Positions 1 through 10,803 of a stretch of 64,000 nucleotides of DNA are shown here, in pieces. The notes under the pieces were generated by a model. The model was not told where the DNA came from. It saw only the letters and a list, made by a program, of their open reading frames with translations, and did no database searches. Origin of the DNA: Ahaetulla prasina (Eukaryota > Chordata > Lepidosauria > Squamata > Colubridae); the NCBI RefSeq assembly GCF_028640845.1, contig NC_080542.1, forward strand, positions 130,098,580-130,162,579, given 5' to 3'. The translations under genes and the position numbers were made by a program. Positions within the stretch are counted from its first letter, which is position 1. Every line of letters starts with the position of its first letter.

Positions 1-1159
1 CCTACTAAAAAAAATTTCTAGTTCACAGAAAATTCCTTCAGATTGTCATAGGCAATCATCATCAGATTGCTGAGATGCTTTGCTAGTGACAGAAGTCTCA
101 AGACTCTTGTTAAAAATGAAGATGTTTGGAATAAACAATAGCTCTCAACTTTTCTTGATAAGGATACTGTTTCGTTGGAAGCAGGAGAAGTTGTTTCAAA
201 GTTTTTAATTGCAAGCAGCCAGTTCCGTGAAGCAAATGTATGTATGAAATGAGGAAGGGATCCATATTCCATGAATAAAAGGGTGATTCATTGTTGGAAA
301 TAGTTTCATCAAAGTCTGTGATTTTTTTTTCTTACTTGAATATCAAGGGATTCAGTTATACATCTCAACTATAAGAATTTGGTCACTTGCATATGCTGCA
401 ATTTGCCTCAGGACCTTCTGGTAAAGCAGGATAAAAATCCCTTTAAGCATCACCCTTGTTCACCAGTACCTCAAGTACCAGTTCAAAGGAGGAAGGAGGG
501 GAGAAATGGCACCTAGCTATGGATTAAAAGATACTGTGCATTGCTAATTGTGCATCTTTTTTATCCGAAAGAGTTAAGATGCCTTAAGCCTCTGGCAAAG
601 AACAGATATTTTGGATAATTTCCATTTTTATTCTACACACAGAGGTTTCATTGATCCAGTTCTGCCAATGTTTGTTTGCTTTTGCAGCTTCCTATGCTTT
701 TCACATCTGCACAGAACTCTTGTAGGAATTGCCAAAGAGTGAGCCTGTCAATACAGCCTCTTCTCCTTCCATTTACAGAAACTTCTGGTAAACCACATGA
801 TCTTGCTGTCTGTTAATAGACTATCTCCCTTTTGATAAATATAACAATTTATCTGGCTTGGGTAGCTTGCAGACCATATGTTACCTCATTTTGTGCCCCA
901 GAGCATTGTGAGACTTGGAAGCAAAATGGCTGATTTTGAATGAGTTGTAAGGTTTTGTTATTTCAAGACATAAATAAATCTCCCCATCCATAAATCATCC
1001 CAAATTCTCCACAAAAGGTCATTTATTCTGGCTCGGTGATGCCATTGCATCATGTTTATATCACTTTGTATCTTTAGTTACAAACATAAACACAAATACA
1101 CACTCTAGGCTAGCTAGTTATGAGAAAGCCTATATGACTTGATTAAATTGTGGGTTAGG
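1..1159. other. Intronic DNA, nothing recognised
   Basis: AT-rich sequence with short homopolymers. I see no repeat family, no splice-bounded open frame and no RNA gene. The short open frames here have no recognisable domain. Confidence 0.6.
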
Positions 1160-1250
1160 AACAGAAGATCCATGTAAGCCAACTGAGTGACCTTGGCCCA
1201 ATCATTCTCTCTCAGCCCTAGACTGGGAAGTGAAAAAAACCTCATATTGC
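1160..1250 (+). mobile_element. tRNA-derived SINE body fragment
   Basis: The stretch reading GAGTGACCTTGGCCCAATCA followed by TCTCTCTCAGCCCTAG is the characteristic body of squamate tRNA-derived SINEs (GGTGACCTTGGGCCAGTC in the forms I know). The tRNA head and the 3' tail are absent or decayed, so this is an old fragment and the ends are approximate. Confidence 0.45.
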
Positions 1251-1319
1251 ACCTACCAACCCATAATGGACAAGCATGGTAGATAACATCTACAACCTTC
1301 AATGTATTGATGTATTCTG

Positions 1320-2440
1320 CTTTTATGAGTGTGTAAATGGATGTTTAAGATTATAGCCCCAATCTGCACCACATTGGTTAGTGAATAAAGGCAAGAAATG
1401 GGAAGATTGCTTTCTTTTTCATTCCTCTTATCTGTTTTTACAAATTGAGAAAAGAGAGATGAATCGGCTGAAAATATAAGGAACAGAGCTAGAATATTTC
1501 AGGTGGTTCATATTGAAACTATCCCATGACACCACATCCATATTTTAATCATGAATGATAGCTTGTATTTGAATTTATAGGTGATGCATATTATCCAAGC
1601 CACTATCAGTGTATATAACAGGATAGTTGTACAACAATAATCCAAGCTACACCTAAATAAAGCTCTCAAGCTCCATTCCCAGTTTTGGGTAAGAATTACT
1701 CATTAAATTAACCCAAAATTTATATCTGGCAAACATAAAGAAAAAAATAATTACCAAGAAATTGGATCAAGAAACTAAAGCAATTGTGTTTGAAATGCAA
1801 TTCATTCTTCAAAGATCTTCCAACCCAACTAATATATGGGTTACAATCTTCCCTATTCATATTTTATGCCACTATCTTAAATAAATTTTTATAGTATCTG
1901 ACTAAACAATTTTTAAAAGGTCAATAAAAGGCAACATTTCCTTCTGTAAAGAAGCTATGAAAAATACCATGCCAATTGTGCCAAGTAATAAAAAGCTTTA
2001 TTCTGTTTGGGACAATAAGTTACTAGGGAAGAAAAAAAAACTAGTAAAAAAGGACACTGCTCTTGAGATAATTAAAGTGCTTTAGACCACTAGCCAATTG
2101 ATTTTCTTCTTGTAAAGGTAGCTCAATTGAAATGTTCAGAATAAATCATGTGTTAAAATTATCTTCTGAAGTAAGAGCTGAGTGCATATTGATTAATAAT
2201 TATTTGCACTAACAGACTCAACTAAGGCAATGCCATCAATTATTCTAAAAATCTGCAAGATCAATCACAATGGAATCAGAGTTAAAAGTTTCATTGCATT
2301 TCTAGGGAATTTCATATGTACAACTCAAAGTGACAACCATTTATAACTGAGGCCTTAAAGGCATTTTAAGTTCCTGATTCCCATGTCAGAAATTTAGCTT
2401 TGCAGAATCATCTGCTGAAGGACTTTCAGTGCATAGATGG
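1320..2440. other. Intronic DNA, nothing recognised
   Basis: AT-rich sequence with scattered short A runs. No recognisable repeat or coding signal. Confidence 0.55.
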
Positions 2441-2630
2441 TAGCCAATGTAGTGCAGTGATTAAGACCTTGGTTTAATACATGGATGTCAAATTTGTGGC
2501 ATCACTTTGCAGTCACATGACTTTTGTGGCGTTTTTCTCTTTCATGGAGCTGAGATAGGTGTGGCTCATCCGGCCTGGGGACTGCCAGTTTGACACACCT
2601 GGTCTAATAAGGGAGAAATGATGGCCCCTT
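2441..2630 (+). mobile_element. SINE head split by a hAT MITE
   Basis: Bases 2441-2479 (GTAGCCAATGTAGTGCAGTG then ATTAAGACC) resemble the tRNA-like head of a squamate SINE (GTGTAGTGGTTAAGG). The copy is cut at 2479 by the element at 2480-2601. What follows 2609 is too decayed to assign with confidence. Confidence 0.35.
2480..2601. mobile_element. 122-bp hAT-type MITE
   Basis: The left end (CATGGATGTCAAATTTGTGGC) and right end (GCCAGTTTGACACACCTG) are inverted counterparts of the form CAGGGGTGTCAAACT. The flanks GTTTAATA (2472-2479) and GTCTAATA (2602-2609) agree at 7 of 8 positions, which fits the 8-bp target-site duplication made by hAT transposases. It is non-autonomous with no coding capacity. 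Confidence 0.65.
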
Positions 2631-3653
2631 TATGATTTATGGACTTCAGCTCCCAGAATTCCTGAGTCAGCCTAGTGGAAGAAAACACTAATTCCAATCT
2701 AACTTTAGCCACAAAAACTTACCAGTTGACTTTGGGCATTCATTATCTCCCTTCCAATATAACTTATAGGGGAACACCATAATCTGTAGTACACTTAGAT
2801 AGATATAAACACATAAAAATAATACTAGTAGTACACATTTCTATGTGCATATTTTCAATGAAAAGATTAATACAAGCTACACTTTTGAAAAATTGAAGCA
2901 AATGGCTAATGAACATCATTTCAAACACAAGTACAACAGGAGGAACCTTAAGAAAAGGAAGACAAATACAGAAATGAATGGCCCAATGCCATTAAATTGC
3001 TCAGCTGCTGTCCTCCTCCACATGCTGTCTCTGAAATAATGCTTTGGACATCAGATGAAATTATTGCTTTTTTTTTTTCAGATAAGTGTTGAATGTCCTG
3101 TTTGCCCTGTATGCAGGGCAAAAACATACAATCCCTAGAGAAAATATCAATGCTTAACATCAGTGGAGAAATACATTAACAGACTCCTCTGTTCCATTTC
3201 ATTTTATGAATAGGAAAAAAAAATCTTGACATTTTGTAACTATTATGTTAATTTTGATGGTTATTATGAATCAGAAATCCAGGCATTTGCTTATGTGTGG
3301 TTCTAGAAAACTGATTATGGTATCTAGGAATTTCTTTCAAGCACATGTTGCTGTGTGAAGCTAAATGTGTGATTTTTTTTTTCAGCCTTGGATGAGGCAA
3401 CACTGTCAGACATAAGCATAAAATGTCACAAAAATTAGTGTTATTCTTCTTCTTTTTCTGGTAGCATATGTTATATCTGACAAGTGTGAGCTATTTGCTC
3501 TTTTGGTTGATTGCAATATGTTCTCTGACCCTCTTTTCTCTCCCTCCCTCCCTCCCCTATCATATTGTCCAAGATTTATGAAATCTTAAAATAACAGAGG
3601 TGATTCCATGAAAAGCTACATATTTCATAGCAATGTGAGTGTAAATGGACATA
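2631..3653. other. Intronic DNA with a short old repeat scrap
   Basis: Near 2640-2675 the text GGACTTCAGCTCCCAGAATT resembles a common reptile repeat; a similar scrap lies near 21480-21545. A (CCCT)n run sits at about 3539-3556. The rest is unremarkable AT-rich sequence. Confidence 0.45.
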
Positions 3654-3661
3654 ATATATAA

Positions 3662-4203
3662 CAATGATGGCTAACCTTTTTCTCGTGTGCTGAAAGCGCC
3701 CACACACGCATGCAACAACAAATGCCGTGCCAGCACCTGTAATGCAATGCGTGCATCCCTGTGTGCATGGGTGCACGATCTCTCCTCTTATTCCATGTAT
3801 GCACATGTGACTCCCCATGCTTCTCCCATCTCCCTGCGCATGCACATGTGATCCCCCCACTCTCACCCAGCCCTATGCATGCACTCTGCCACCTCCTGGG
3901 CCCAAAAACAGGCAGTGGGGGGTGCAGGCCACTCCTCCATGCCCTGTTTTGGGCCTAACAGGCCTCCCTGCAGCCCCCTGGGCTCCGCCCCTGCCCCCCC
4001 GCACATACACATGACCCCCCCTGCATGCACACAACCCCCATGCACATGCATCTCCTTATGCGCCCCACCCCCCGCACATCCTGAAAATCTGGTGGGAGGC
4101 GCGCGCATGCCCAGTGGAGCTGAGCTGGGTGACAGCTCGTGTGCCATCAGAGAGGGCTTTGCATGCCAGTTGTGGCACGCATGCCACAGGTTCACCACCA
4201 TGG
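3662..4203. mobile_element. hAT-C element, 542 bp
   Basis: The ends are CAATGATGGCTAACCT and AGGTTCACCACCATGG, imperfect inverted repeats of the form CAGTGATGGCGAACCT. They are flanked by a perfect 8-bp duplication ATATATAA (3654-3661 and 4204-4211), the hAT signature. The interior is GC-rich and full of alternating CA/GC/CATG stretches with no transposase. The long apparent open frames in it on both strands are a by-product of its low stop-codon density. Related copies lie at 30661-31117 and 41470-41842. Confidence 0.8.
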
Positions 4204-4270
4204 ATATATAACATTAACCATTTTTATATTAAAATTATTTTAATAGGAGACACAATTGTCTCTCTAGAAT

Positions 4271-4606
4271 CACAGAAAGAAAAAAGTGACTTATGATCAT
4301 TATGGCCACTGCAACATCCCCATGGTCACATGATCAAAATTCGGATGCTTGGCAACTGACTCATAGTTATGACAGTTGCAGTGTTCTGGGGTTATGTGTT
4401 CCCCTTTTGCAATCTTCAGACAAGCAAAATGAATGGGGAAGCCGGTTTCACTTTACAACCGTGTTACTAACATAACAACCATAGCATTTCACTTAACAAC
4501 CGTGGCAAGCAAGGTTGTAAAATGAGGCACAATTTGTTTAAGAAATGTTTCACTTATCAACACAAATGTGGGGCCAATTTGGTCATAAGTTGAGGAGTAC
4601 CAGGTA
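4271..4606 (+). mobile_element. TA-flanked MITE copy, 5'-truncated
   Basis: A copy of the roughly 390-bp MITE that recurs through the window. It shows the diagnostic internal strings AAAAAAGTGACTTATGATCA, CATCCCCATGGTCAC, GACAAGCAAAATGAATGGGG and ends near TTGAGGAGTACCAGGTA. The left terminal repeat is missing. It begins about 60 bp after the hAT-C element. Confidence 0.7.
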
Positions 4607-5903
4607 CAGCATTTTCAGTGTTTTGTTCCTATAGCTACAATCCAAAATACCAGTATCAGCGCGACTTTCTTGTGGCTGACTTTAAGTAGCTCTGATAGGA
4701 AACATAAACATGTTCTAACATTTCCAATCTATTCTCTTGTTATTGTCAATCATAACAGTATAAAATTATTTTTCTTCTTAGGAAGAAAAACGGAAGTCTA
4801 TCCTCATGGCAATAAAGATCTGACCATCATTTAAGAAGTCTATCGATTTCTAAAGGAAGAAAGAAGTTTATCCAACTTGGCCCACACAAGAATTGCAGGA
4901 AGGAGCAGCTCTCTGTGTTACAGCACACAAATATCAACACTTATGTACTGTACATGTTTGGACCCCACGGCCTAATGGCAAGAGGTGAAAAAGGATGTCA
5001 CATATCTTTTTGGCATGACCATGGTTTGCTGCAGATGCTGGCATTTGAGCCTGGACTTTTCTGTTTGCCTAGTAATAAAGATGATCTGAGAGAAATGATT
5101 TTTTGGGGGGGGGATGAGAGGACAACACTCTCTAAATCTCTCTAATCTATAAATACCAATAAGGAAACAAATTGTTTAAAGCACAGAAGCAAACATTTAT
5201 CTATAACCCATCTAATTCTTTCAAGACAGGCATCTCATTTAACTCTTTACATTTCTTTACATGATTACCTTAATTAGAAGCATTTTCCTCTCACACTGTT
5301 TTAAACTTTCACATTTTTCCACTGCTAAGCATTCTGCTGGCAAGGCTGTTTATTTGCACTATATCTGCTCATCACTTGCAAGAAATGTTAAAAAAAGCTC
5401 AGAAAGCAATACTATTTACCCAGTTCTTCTGGCAAATCTTAAATTAGATACGTAATTTCTATGCAATTCATCACAGTTTTGCTTATATGCTGTACTTACA
5501 TGTCTCCTAGAAATATTTACATCCAGAGAACTCAAAAATCTTTTTTTAAAAACACATATGCAATATAAAGAAAAAAGCAAATGCTTGATAATTATTGGCT
5601 GAGATGAAATAACAAATTTTCTTTTTAATCAAGAAAAGCAAAATTGATTTGCTTGTTTTTCTGGAGAGTTATGCAAAGATACTGAAGTATGGGAACTACT
5701 GATTAGTGAATACTCAAATGCAATATTCCTAAATCAATATGACTACATGGTTTTCTCCCATAACAGTTTGTTGTCATCATGGAAGCCATGTCAGGTAGAT
5801 AAAGAGGAGATCCACCATGTTCCTTGATATTCACTGTACATCCAAGTTCACAAAACCTATTTAAACTGATATATTGCTTAATGTTTCTTATGCTTTCTGT
5901 GGC
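4607..5903. other. Intronic DNA, nothing recognised
   Basis: No repeat family or credible exon seen. The open frame at 4915-5145 has no domain, no splice sites placed to use it, and ends in a G run. Confidence 0.5.
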
Positions 5904-5911
5904 ATTCAAGG

Positions 5912-6137
5912 CAGGGATGAAATGCTCCTGGTTCTGACTGGATCTCTTGATCCGGCAGCAATTGTGGCCGGTGGTTCGGCAATCTGGTAGCGATCGCCAA
6001 ACCACCAGCAACACCCACCGCCCGGGTGTCGTTACTTCCTGGTTTTAACCATTTGAATCAAAATTATTATTAATGTATTGTACGTGCGGTGTGTGGACTT
6101 CCGAGCCGGTAAGGAAGGTAAGTAGATTTTACCTCTG
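5912..6137. mobile_element. hAT-A element, 226 bp
   Basis: It starts CAGGGATGAAATGCTCC and ends GATTTTACCTCTG, matching the terminal inverted repeat CAGGGGTGAAATG/CATTTCACCCCTG seen in full at 35445-35997. A perfect 8-bp target-site duplication ATTCAAGG flanks it (5904-5911 and 6138-6145). The internal sequence carries the family's CCGGT-rich motifs (GGTGGTTCGG). Non-coding. Confidence 0.85.
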
Positions 6138-6403
6138 ATTCAAGGGTTCTCCAACATACCAAAATGATTTTGACTGAATCATTATGAATAATTTGCAATT
6201 TATCCACGACAGAATGGTGGGAAACAAATCAAAGTACTGAAAGACATTATATTACTAAGTATTTAGTGTACTACTTAGTACACTTTGTGGCACTAATTAT
6301 TGCTAAGTAAGTACTGTATTACAAAGTACTAAATCTTAGTTATGGTTCCTGTCAAGGAACAACATCAGTTTAAAATTAAATGTATTATTTTTATAACCTT
6401 TCC

Positions 6404-6642
6404 AGTTTGGTGTAGTGGTTCAGAGGCTGGCCTAGAAACCAGGAGACTGTGAGTTCTAGTATTCTAGTACTACCTTGGGAGGAAAGCAGGCTAGGTGATT
6501 TTGGGTCTGTCACTCTCATTCAGCCCAACGTATCTCATAGGGTTGTTGTGCTGGGGAAAATAAGAGGAATGAGTCTTGTCAGCATTTGTTGCTTTTGAGT
6601 AGTAAAATGGGATAAAAAAACTTAATAAATCAATCAATAAAC
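6404..6642 (+). mobile_element. tRNA-derived SINE
   Basis: The head GTTTGGTGTAGTGGTTCAGA supplies an A-box-like segment and GTGAGTTCTAGT a B-box-like segment, so the copy is tRNA-derived. The body has GGTGATTTTGGGTCTGTCAC and ATCTCATAGGGTTGTTGTG, familiar from squamate SINEs. The tail is AATAAATCAATCAATAAA. The following MITE sits in or directly against this tail. Confidence 0.7.
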
Positions 6643-6644
6643 TA

Positions 6645-7039
6645 CATGTTGTCCTCAAAATACAACCACAATTGAGCCCAAAATTTATGTGGCTAAATGA
6701 GAAATTTGTTAAGTGAGTCTTGCCCAATTTTACGATTTTTTTTGCCACATTTGTTAAGTAAATCACCATAGTTGTTAAATTAGTAACATGGTTGTTAAAT
6801 GAATCTGGCTTCCCCATTGACTTTGTTTGTCAGAAGGTTGCAAAAGGCAATCACATGACTCTGGAACACTGGGACCATCATAAATGTGAGTCAGTTGTCA
6901 AGCATTCATAAGTAAATCACGGGACATGGGGATGCTGCAATAGTCATAAGTGTGAAAAACGGTCATAAGTCACTTTTTTCAGTGCTGTTTTAACTTCGAA
7001 TGGTCACTAAGCGAACTGTTGTAAGTCGACGACTACCGG
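6645..7039 (-). mobile_element. TA-flanked MITE, full length
   Basis: Near-complete copy running from CATGTTGTCCTCAAAATACA to GTAAGTCGACGACTACCGG, with TA on both sides (6643-6644 and 7040-7041). A duplicated TA is the mark of Tc1/mariner-type insertion. No transposase is encoded. It lies immediately 3' of the SINE, so it is the later arrival. Confidence 0.75.
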
Positions 7040-7041
7040 TA

Positions 7042-8415
7042 TTAAGAACATAAAAGCTCTGTCGAAAAGAGGCCTATTTAGTTTAGAAATCTGTGTTTTA
7101 CAGCGTTCAACTAGAAGCAATTGAAAAGATAATAAATCTGAATAGGAGGCACATTGTATTTTAGCTATAGTCCTAAATAGATTCAAAACCTTGCATATAA
7201 TCTTTGATAGTCCAATTCTCCATGAATTTGTCTAGTCTCCATTAAGACCATCCTTTAAACAGCCAACATCACATCAAACTTTACATATGATGTATGTGTA
7301 ACGAAATATTAACTACATCAATATCATGTGAAACAGCGATATCATTCCATTCTTCAAAGTGTCTTCTATTCAACATCTTTTGCAATGCTTAAGTATTAAG
7401 TATCACTTTTTTTGATGTCTATAAAAAAACCCACAAAGCCTAAAACCTTTGCAGGCAAAGTGAATGACTCTCCACGTGCAAAATAAACGGTTGCCCTTAA
7501 TTCACAAGGAGCAGTGATTTTAAATATTGTATTTTGAAATAGAATTCTTAAAATATTCTTGAAGTTTGGCCTTCTAAATGTTCAAAGCAACCTTTTTCAC
7601 AGAGGGTATTTTTGATTATCATTTTTTTTAAAAATAAAAAAGCTTTGATATTTCAGGCCTTGGTGCATCCCTTATTATAAGTTATTAACACAGACTGAGA
7701 TCATTGTGAGCTCACGGACCATCTGAATCTATTATTGTCATCTCTCCTTTTAGTTAGCTGATTTTTCTAACAGTTTTCTATCTTAGCTGAGAATTTTATT
7801 TTCTCTTACTAAAACTAGCTTGGAGCCTAATTAATTGCCCATGAGCAGATGGAGACCTTCCATTCAAGAACTGAGTCCAGCAGAATATTCCATTAATCAA
7901 AAGGGGAAGAGAACGCACTTTTGACTTAATTCTACCCCCTCCATACTGCACTATCTAGTCTTCCATAAGAGGCCCCCATCTCTTTTTAGCAAATGTTTTT
8001 TTGTGTTTTGAGTAGGTGAGACACAACAGGATTGAGTGAAAGTCACCTCCAAAATGACAGTTCTGCTAGTAGGAGTGTTCATGAGTACAATTTGGCAATT
8101 ATTTTTTCCTACCATAGGAACAAACACTGTTCATTGCTCTATCTTCTATGCTTCCTGCTTTTCTACAGAGAATTCCTTCATTTATCCACCTCCCCTTTTA
8201 TAGTTTTTTTCCCCCACAAGGCTCACTTCCCTGAATAAGATTGCATATTTTAATCTATTGGAGTGCAGCTACAGATCCCAGAAGATGGGGCATTGCCTAG
8301 ACAGTACCAGACCAAGTCAAACAGGGACAGCTCAGAATAAATGCTTCCATTACTATTTCAAGAAAAAACCGGTACATTAGAGGTGCAGTTCCTTATTTTG
8401 AACCACAAAAGCCAT
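7042..8415. other. Intronic DNA, nothing recognised
   Basis: AT-rich unique sequence. Open frames such as 8032-8238 lack any domain or splice context. Confidence 0.55.
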
Positions 8416-8422
8416 TCATACA

Positions 8423-8458
<36 letters not shown>

Positions 8459-8464
8459 TATATG
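8416..8464. repeat. (CATA)n then (TA)n microsatellite
   Basis: About eight CATA units followed by seven TA units, directly abutting the end of the leftmost Penelope terminal unit. It looks like the target of, or a product of, the insertion. Confidence 0.95.
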
Positions 8465-8640
8465 TTTTCTGAGGTTTTCGCGGGTGTTTGTATGTAGGTC
8501 TTTGGTTATTCGGGTTTTCTCCCGCGTAAAATTGGAAGTGTCTTGGCGACGTTTCGACAAAGTCTCATTCGTCATCTTCAGGCTTTAGCTTCATGCTTCT
8601 GGGAGCAATGTGTGACTACAAAAAGGAAGAAACAGCTGCA
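8465..8640 (-). mobile_element. Penelope terminal unit 1 (inverted)
   Basis: The reverse complement reads through GAAGCTAAAGCCTGAAGA, a stem, GAAACGTCGCCAAGACACT and CCTCAGAAAAC before meeting the TA tract. It forms a long near-perfect palindrome with terminal unit 2, centred near 8625-8640, so this 290-bp block could extrude as a cruciform. Confidence 0.9.
8548..8581 (-). ncRNA. Hammerhead-like motif, Penelope unit 1
   Basis: The minus strand reads CTGAAGA, one linker base, a 6-bp stem GACGAA/TTTGTC with a 6-nt loop TGAGAC, then GAAAC GTC. The stem change C-to-T keeps pairing as G-U. Hammerhead motifs are established in Penelope-like terminal repeats of other animals. The extra linker base and lack of a separate stem III make activity uncertain. 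Confidence 0.35.
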
Positions 8641-8756
8641 GTCACACATTGCTCCCAGAAGCACGAAGCTGAAGCCTGAAGATGACGAATGAGACTTCGT
8701 CGAAACGTCGCCAAGACACTTCCAATTTTATGCGGGAGAAAACCCGAATAACCAAA

Positions 8757-8757
<1 letters not shown>
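8641..8757 (+). mobile_element. Penelope terminal unit 2
   Basis: A direct-orientation copy from GTCACACATTGCTCCCAGAA to ACCCGAATAACCAAAGA. It is cut short where the other units continue CCTACATACAAACACCCG, and runs straight into (CA)n. Confidence 0.9.
8676..8709 (+). ncRNA. Hammerhead-like motif, Penelope unit 2
   Basis: The cleanest copy: CTGAAGA (8676-8682), linker T, stem GACGAA (8684-8689), loop TGAGAC, stem TTCGTC (8696-8701), GAAAC (8702-8706), GTC. CTGAAGA fits the hammerhead core CUGANGA, GAAA is the second conserved box and GUC the cleavage triplet. The linker base and missing stem III depart from the canonical form, so this is a putative or degenerate ribozyme. Confidence 0.4.

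Positions 8758-8821
<64 letters not shown>
8758..8821. repeat. (CA)n(TA)n microsatellite between two units
   Basis: About 21 CA units followed by about ten TA units. Truncated unit 2 ends into the CA side and inverted unit 3 begins at the TA side, so the two face each other across this tract. Confidence 0.95.
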
Positions 8822-9120
8822 GTTTTCTGAGGTTTTCACGGGTGTTTGTATATAGGTCTTTGGTTGTTCGGGTTTTCTCCCGTGTAAAATTGGAAATGTC
8901 TTGGCAACGTTTCGACGAAGTCTCATTCATCATCTTCAGGCTTCAGCTTCGTGCTTCTGGGAGCAATGTGTGATTGCAGCTGTTTCTTCCTTTTAACTGC
9001 TAGTGGGGGTTTGAACTGATTGGGTGGGAGCTTGGCTGTGCTCTGATTGGATGGAGGTTTTTTGTGCTCTGATTGGCTGGGTGTGTGTCCTGTTTGGGTG
9101 GGGGCTTGGTTGTGCTCAAT
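8822..9120 (-). mobile_element. Penelope terminal unit 3 (long, inverted)
   Basis: The reverse complement matches the 3' end of the element at about 11815-12098, including the CCAATCAGAGCACA repeats, the AACAGCTG string, the hammerhead-like motif and the CCTCAGAAAAC end. It gives the element its inverted-repeat left flank. The break with the body is at about 9121-9126. Confidence 0.9.
8906..8939 (-). ncRNA. Hammerhead-like motif, Penelope unit 3
   Basis: The minus strand shows CTGAAGA, linker T, stem GATGAA/TTCGTC (one U-G pair), a 6-nt loop, GAAAC GTT. The stem base differs from unit 2 but still pairs. Confidence 0.35.
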
Positions 9121-9125
9121 TGCTC

Positions 9126-9219
9126 AACGTTGCCAAGACATTTCCAATTTTACATGGGAGAAAACCGGAACAACCAAAGACCTACATACAAACACCCGTG
9201 AAAACCTCAGAAAACAAAT
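9126..9219 (+). mobile_element. 5' terminal unit of the Penelope body
   Basis: AACGTTGCCAAGACATTTCC onward matches the terminal units, but everything upstream of the last three bases of the GAAAC box is missing. It passes directly into coding sequence (AAAACCTCAGAAAACAAATA then TTGCACCTC). Confidence 0.85.
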
Positions 9220-10417
9220 ATTGCACCTCTACGGGGAAGAAATCCACCATCTGACCAGGACCTATGAAAAACTAGAAGTCCAAAGAGCTTCCATTTTATG
9301 TGACCTCGCATTCCTACGAAACTGCCGAGATCAAAATTTAATCCCCAAATGCTTCCAATTGAAATTCCACTCCAACTCTGCAGCCACCAAACGCATCCTA
9401 AAAAGAACAGAATTGGCCTTAATCAGAAATGAACTTCACACAAAAAGATTCCTCCTAGATCAAATCAACAAAGATCTCCTCACACTTCACCTCAAACTCA
9501 GCAACAAGATGCACCCTGCACTTTGGGACAAATCCAAACAACTTGCCATCTGGAGAGCTGAAACACAGACCACCCTCAAGACAGACACGCACACCAACAA
9601 ACTCCGAAGACTACAAGAACGCCAGAAACAAACCCCTCCCCCTTCACAGCCACACATGAAACAAACAGTGCATAACATCTCAGGTAGGATCCTCACCAAA
9701 GCTGAAACCAATGTCCTTTCCAAAGGATTCAACTTTGCAGTCACTCCCAAATACATCCCCACCGAAACCATTATATGTGGAGTTGAAACCAGCCTGACCA
9801 AAATCAACCCCGATGACGCTAACAAAATCAGACTCGAGATCTCCAACATCCTCTGCACCAGCAAGCCACCCAAAAGCAACTTACCCAAAGAGGAACAGAC
9901 AGCACTACTTAACCTGAAAAAAGATACCAGCATAATAATCCTACCAGCAGACAAGGGCAACGCCACGGTGGTTATGAACACATCTGACTACCAAACCAAA
10001 TTAACCAACCTACTCCAAGACCCTGCATACAAGCCCCTAAACACAGACCCCACCACCTACCTAGAAAAAACCACTAGATCCAAAATAAAAGCCTCCCCCA
10101 TCAGCGAAGAAATCCAACAAAGAATCATTCCCAGAGAGAAATCATCCAGATGCCCTAAGCTCTATGGCCTCCCCAAGATACACAAAGAAGGAACCCCACT
10201 CAGACCCATAGTCAGCTCCATAGGCTCACCTCTACAAAACCTAGCCAAATTTCTCGCCAAACAACTACAGCCCTATGCAGAATCCATCACCTCACACGTA
10301 AAAAACTCATTCCAGTTCATAGAGATCATAAAGAAACAAAACTTACAGCCCAGCGACCTACTCGTGAGCTTTGATGTCATATCCTCTTCACCCAAGTGCC
10401 AATCAAAGAAGCCTTGA
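9180..10417 (+). pseudogene. Penelope RT, N-terminal and fingers part
   Basis: Encodes the upstream part and first RT blocks of a Penelope reverse transcriptase, which copies the element RNA at the target. Visible family motifs are PADKGNATVVMN near 9945-9980, PKLYGLPKIHKEGTPLRPIV near 10155-10215 and LLVSFDV (RT block A with its catalytic aspartate) near 10360-10377. The frame opens before the element junction, so any ATG near 9047 is in unrelated sequence and the true start cannot be fixed. Just after SFDV, a missing base near 10380 shifts the frame, and the expected continuation (FTQVPIKEA) is read in another frame. The A/C-rich codon use is typical of the element and unlike the surrounding intron. 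Confidence 0.9.
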
Positions 10418-10803
10418 CAGCTATCCAAAACAAATATAACCCCCAAGCACATCCTAGATCTGACCAACCACTGCCTATCCAACACATACTTCATCTATAA
10501 TGGACAAAAATACAAACAATAGAAGGAGCACCCATGGGATCACCCTCACACCTTTCATTGCCAATCTCTACATGGAACACTTTGAAACCCAAGCTCTAGA
10601 AAAATCTGATCACAAACCCAAACTCTGGCTCAGATATGTAGACGACACCTTCATAATCTGGCCACACGGGAAAGAAAAACTTGACAACTTCCTCACACAC
10701 CTCAATAGCCTACACCCCAAAATACAGTTCACCATGGAAACAGAAGTTAACAACCAACTTCCCTTCCTGGATGTCTTAGTCTACAGAAACCCAATGGCTC
10801 CCT
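10418..10803 (+). pseudogene. Penelope RT, palm part with YVDD
   Basis: Continues the reverse transcriptase in shifted frames. The block B motif (EGAPMGSPL-like) near 10525-10545 is split by missing single bases near 10518 and 10542. The catalytic block C box is intact as RYVDDTFIIWPHG near 10633-10671, followed by NNQLPFLDVLVYRNP near 10750-10793. A frame change then hits a stop near 10803. The catalytic residues survive but the polypeptide cannot be made in one piece. Confidence 0.9.

Noticed and set aside
3863..4211. Long open frames on both strands near 4 kb
   Set aside because: They sit entirely in the GC-rich interior of a hAT-C element with a perfect TSD; low stop density explains them.
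4915..5145. 76-codon frame
   Set aside because: No recognisable protein words, ends in a G run, no exon signals.
8418..8821. CRISPR-like or satellite array
   Set aside because: The spaced repeats are alternating Penelope terminal units with microsatellites, not short direct repeats with unique spacers.
9047..10417. 456-codon open frame as a new gene starting at 9047
   Set aside because: The first 25-40 codons lie in an inverted terminal unit and repeat junction; the rest is Penelope RT.
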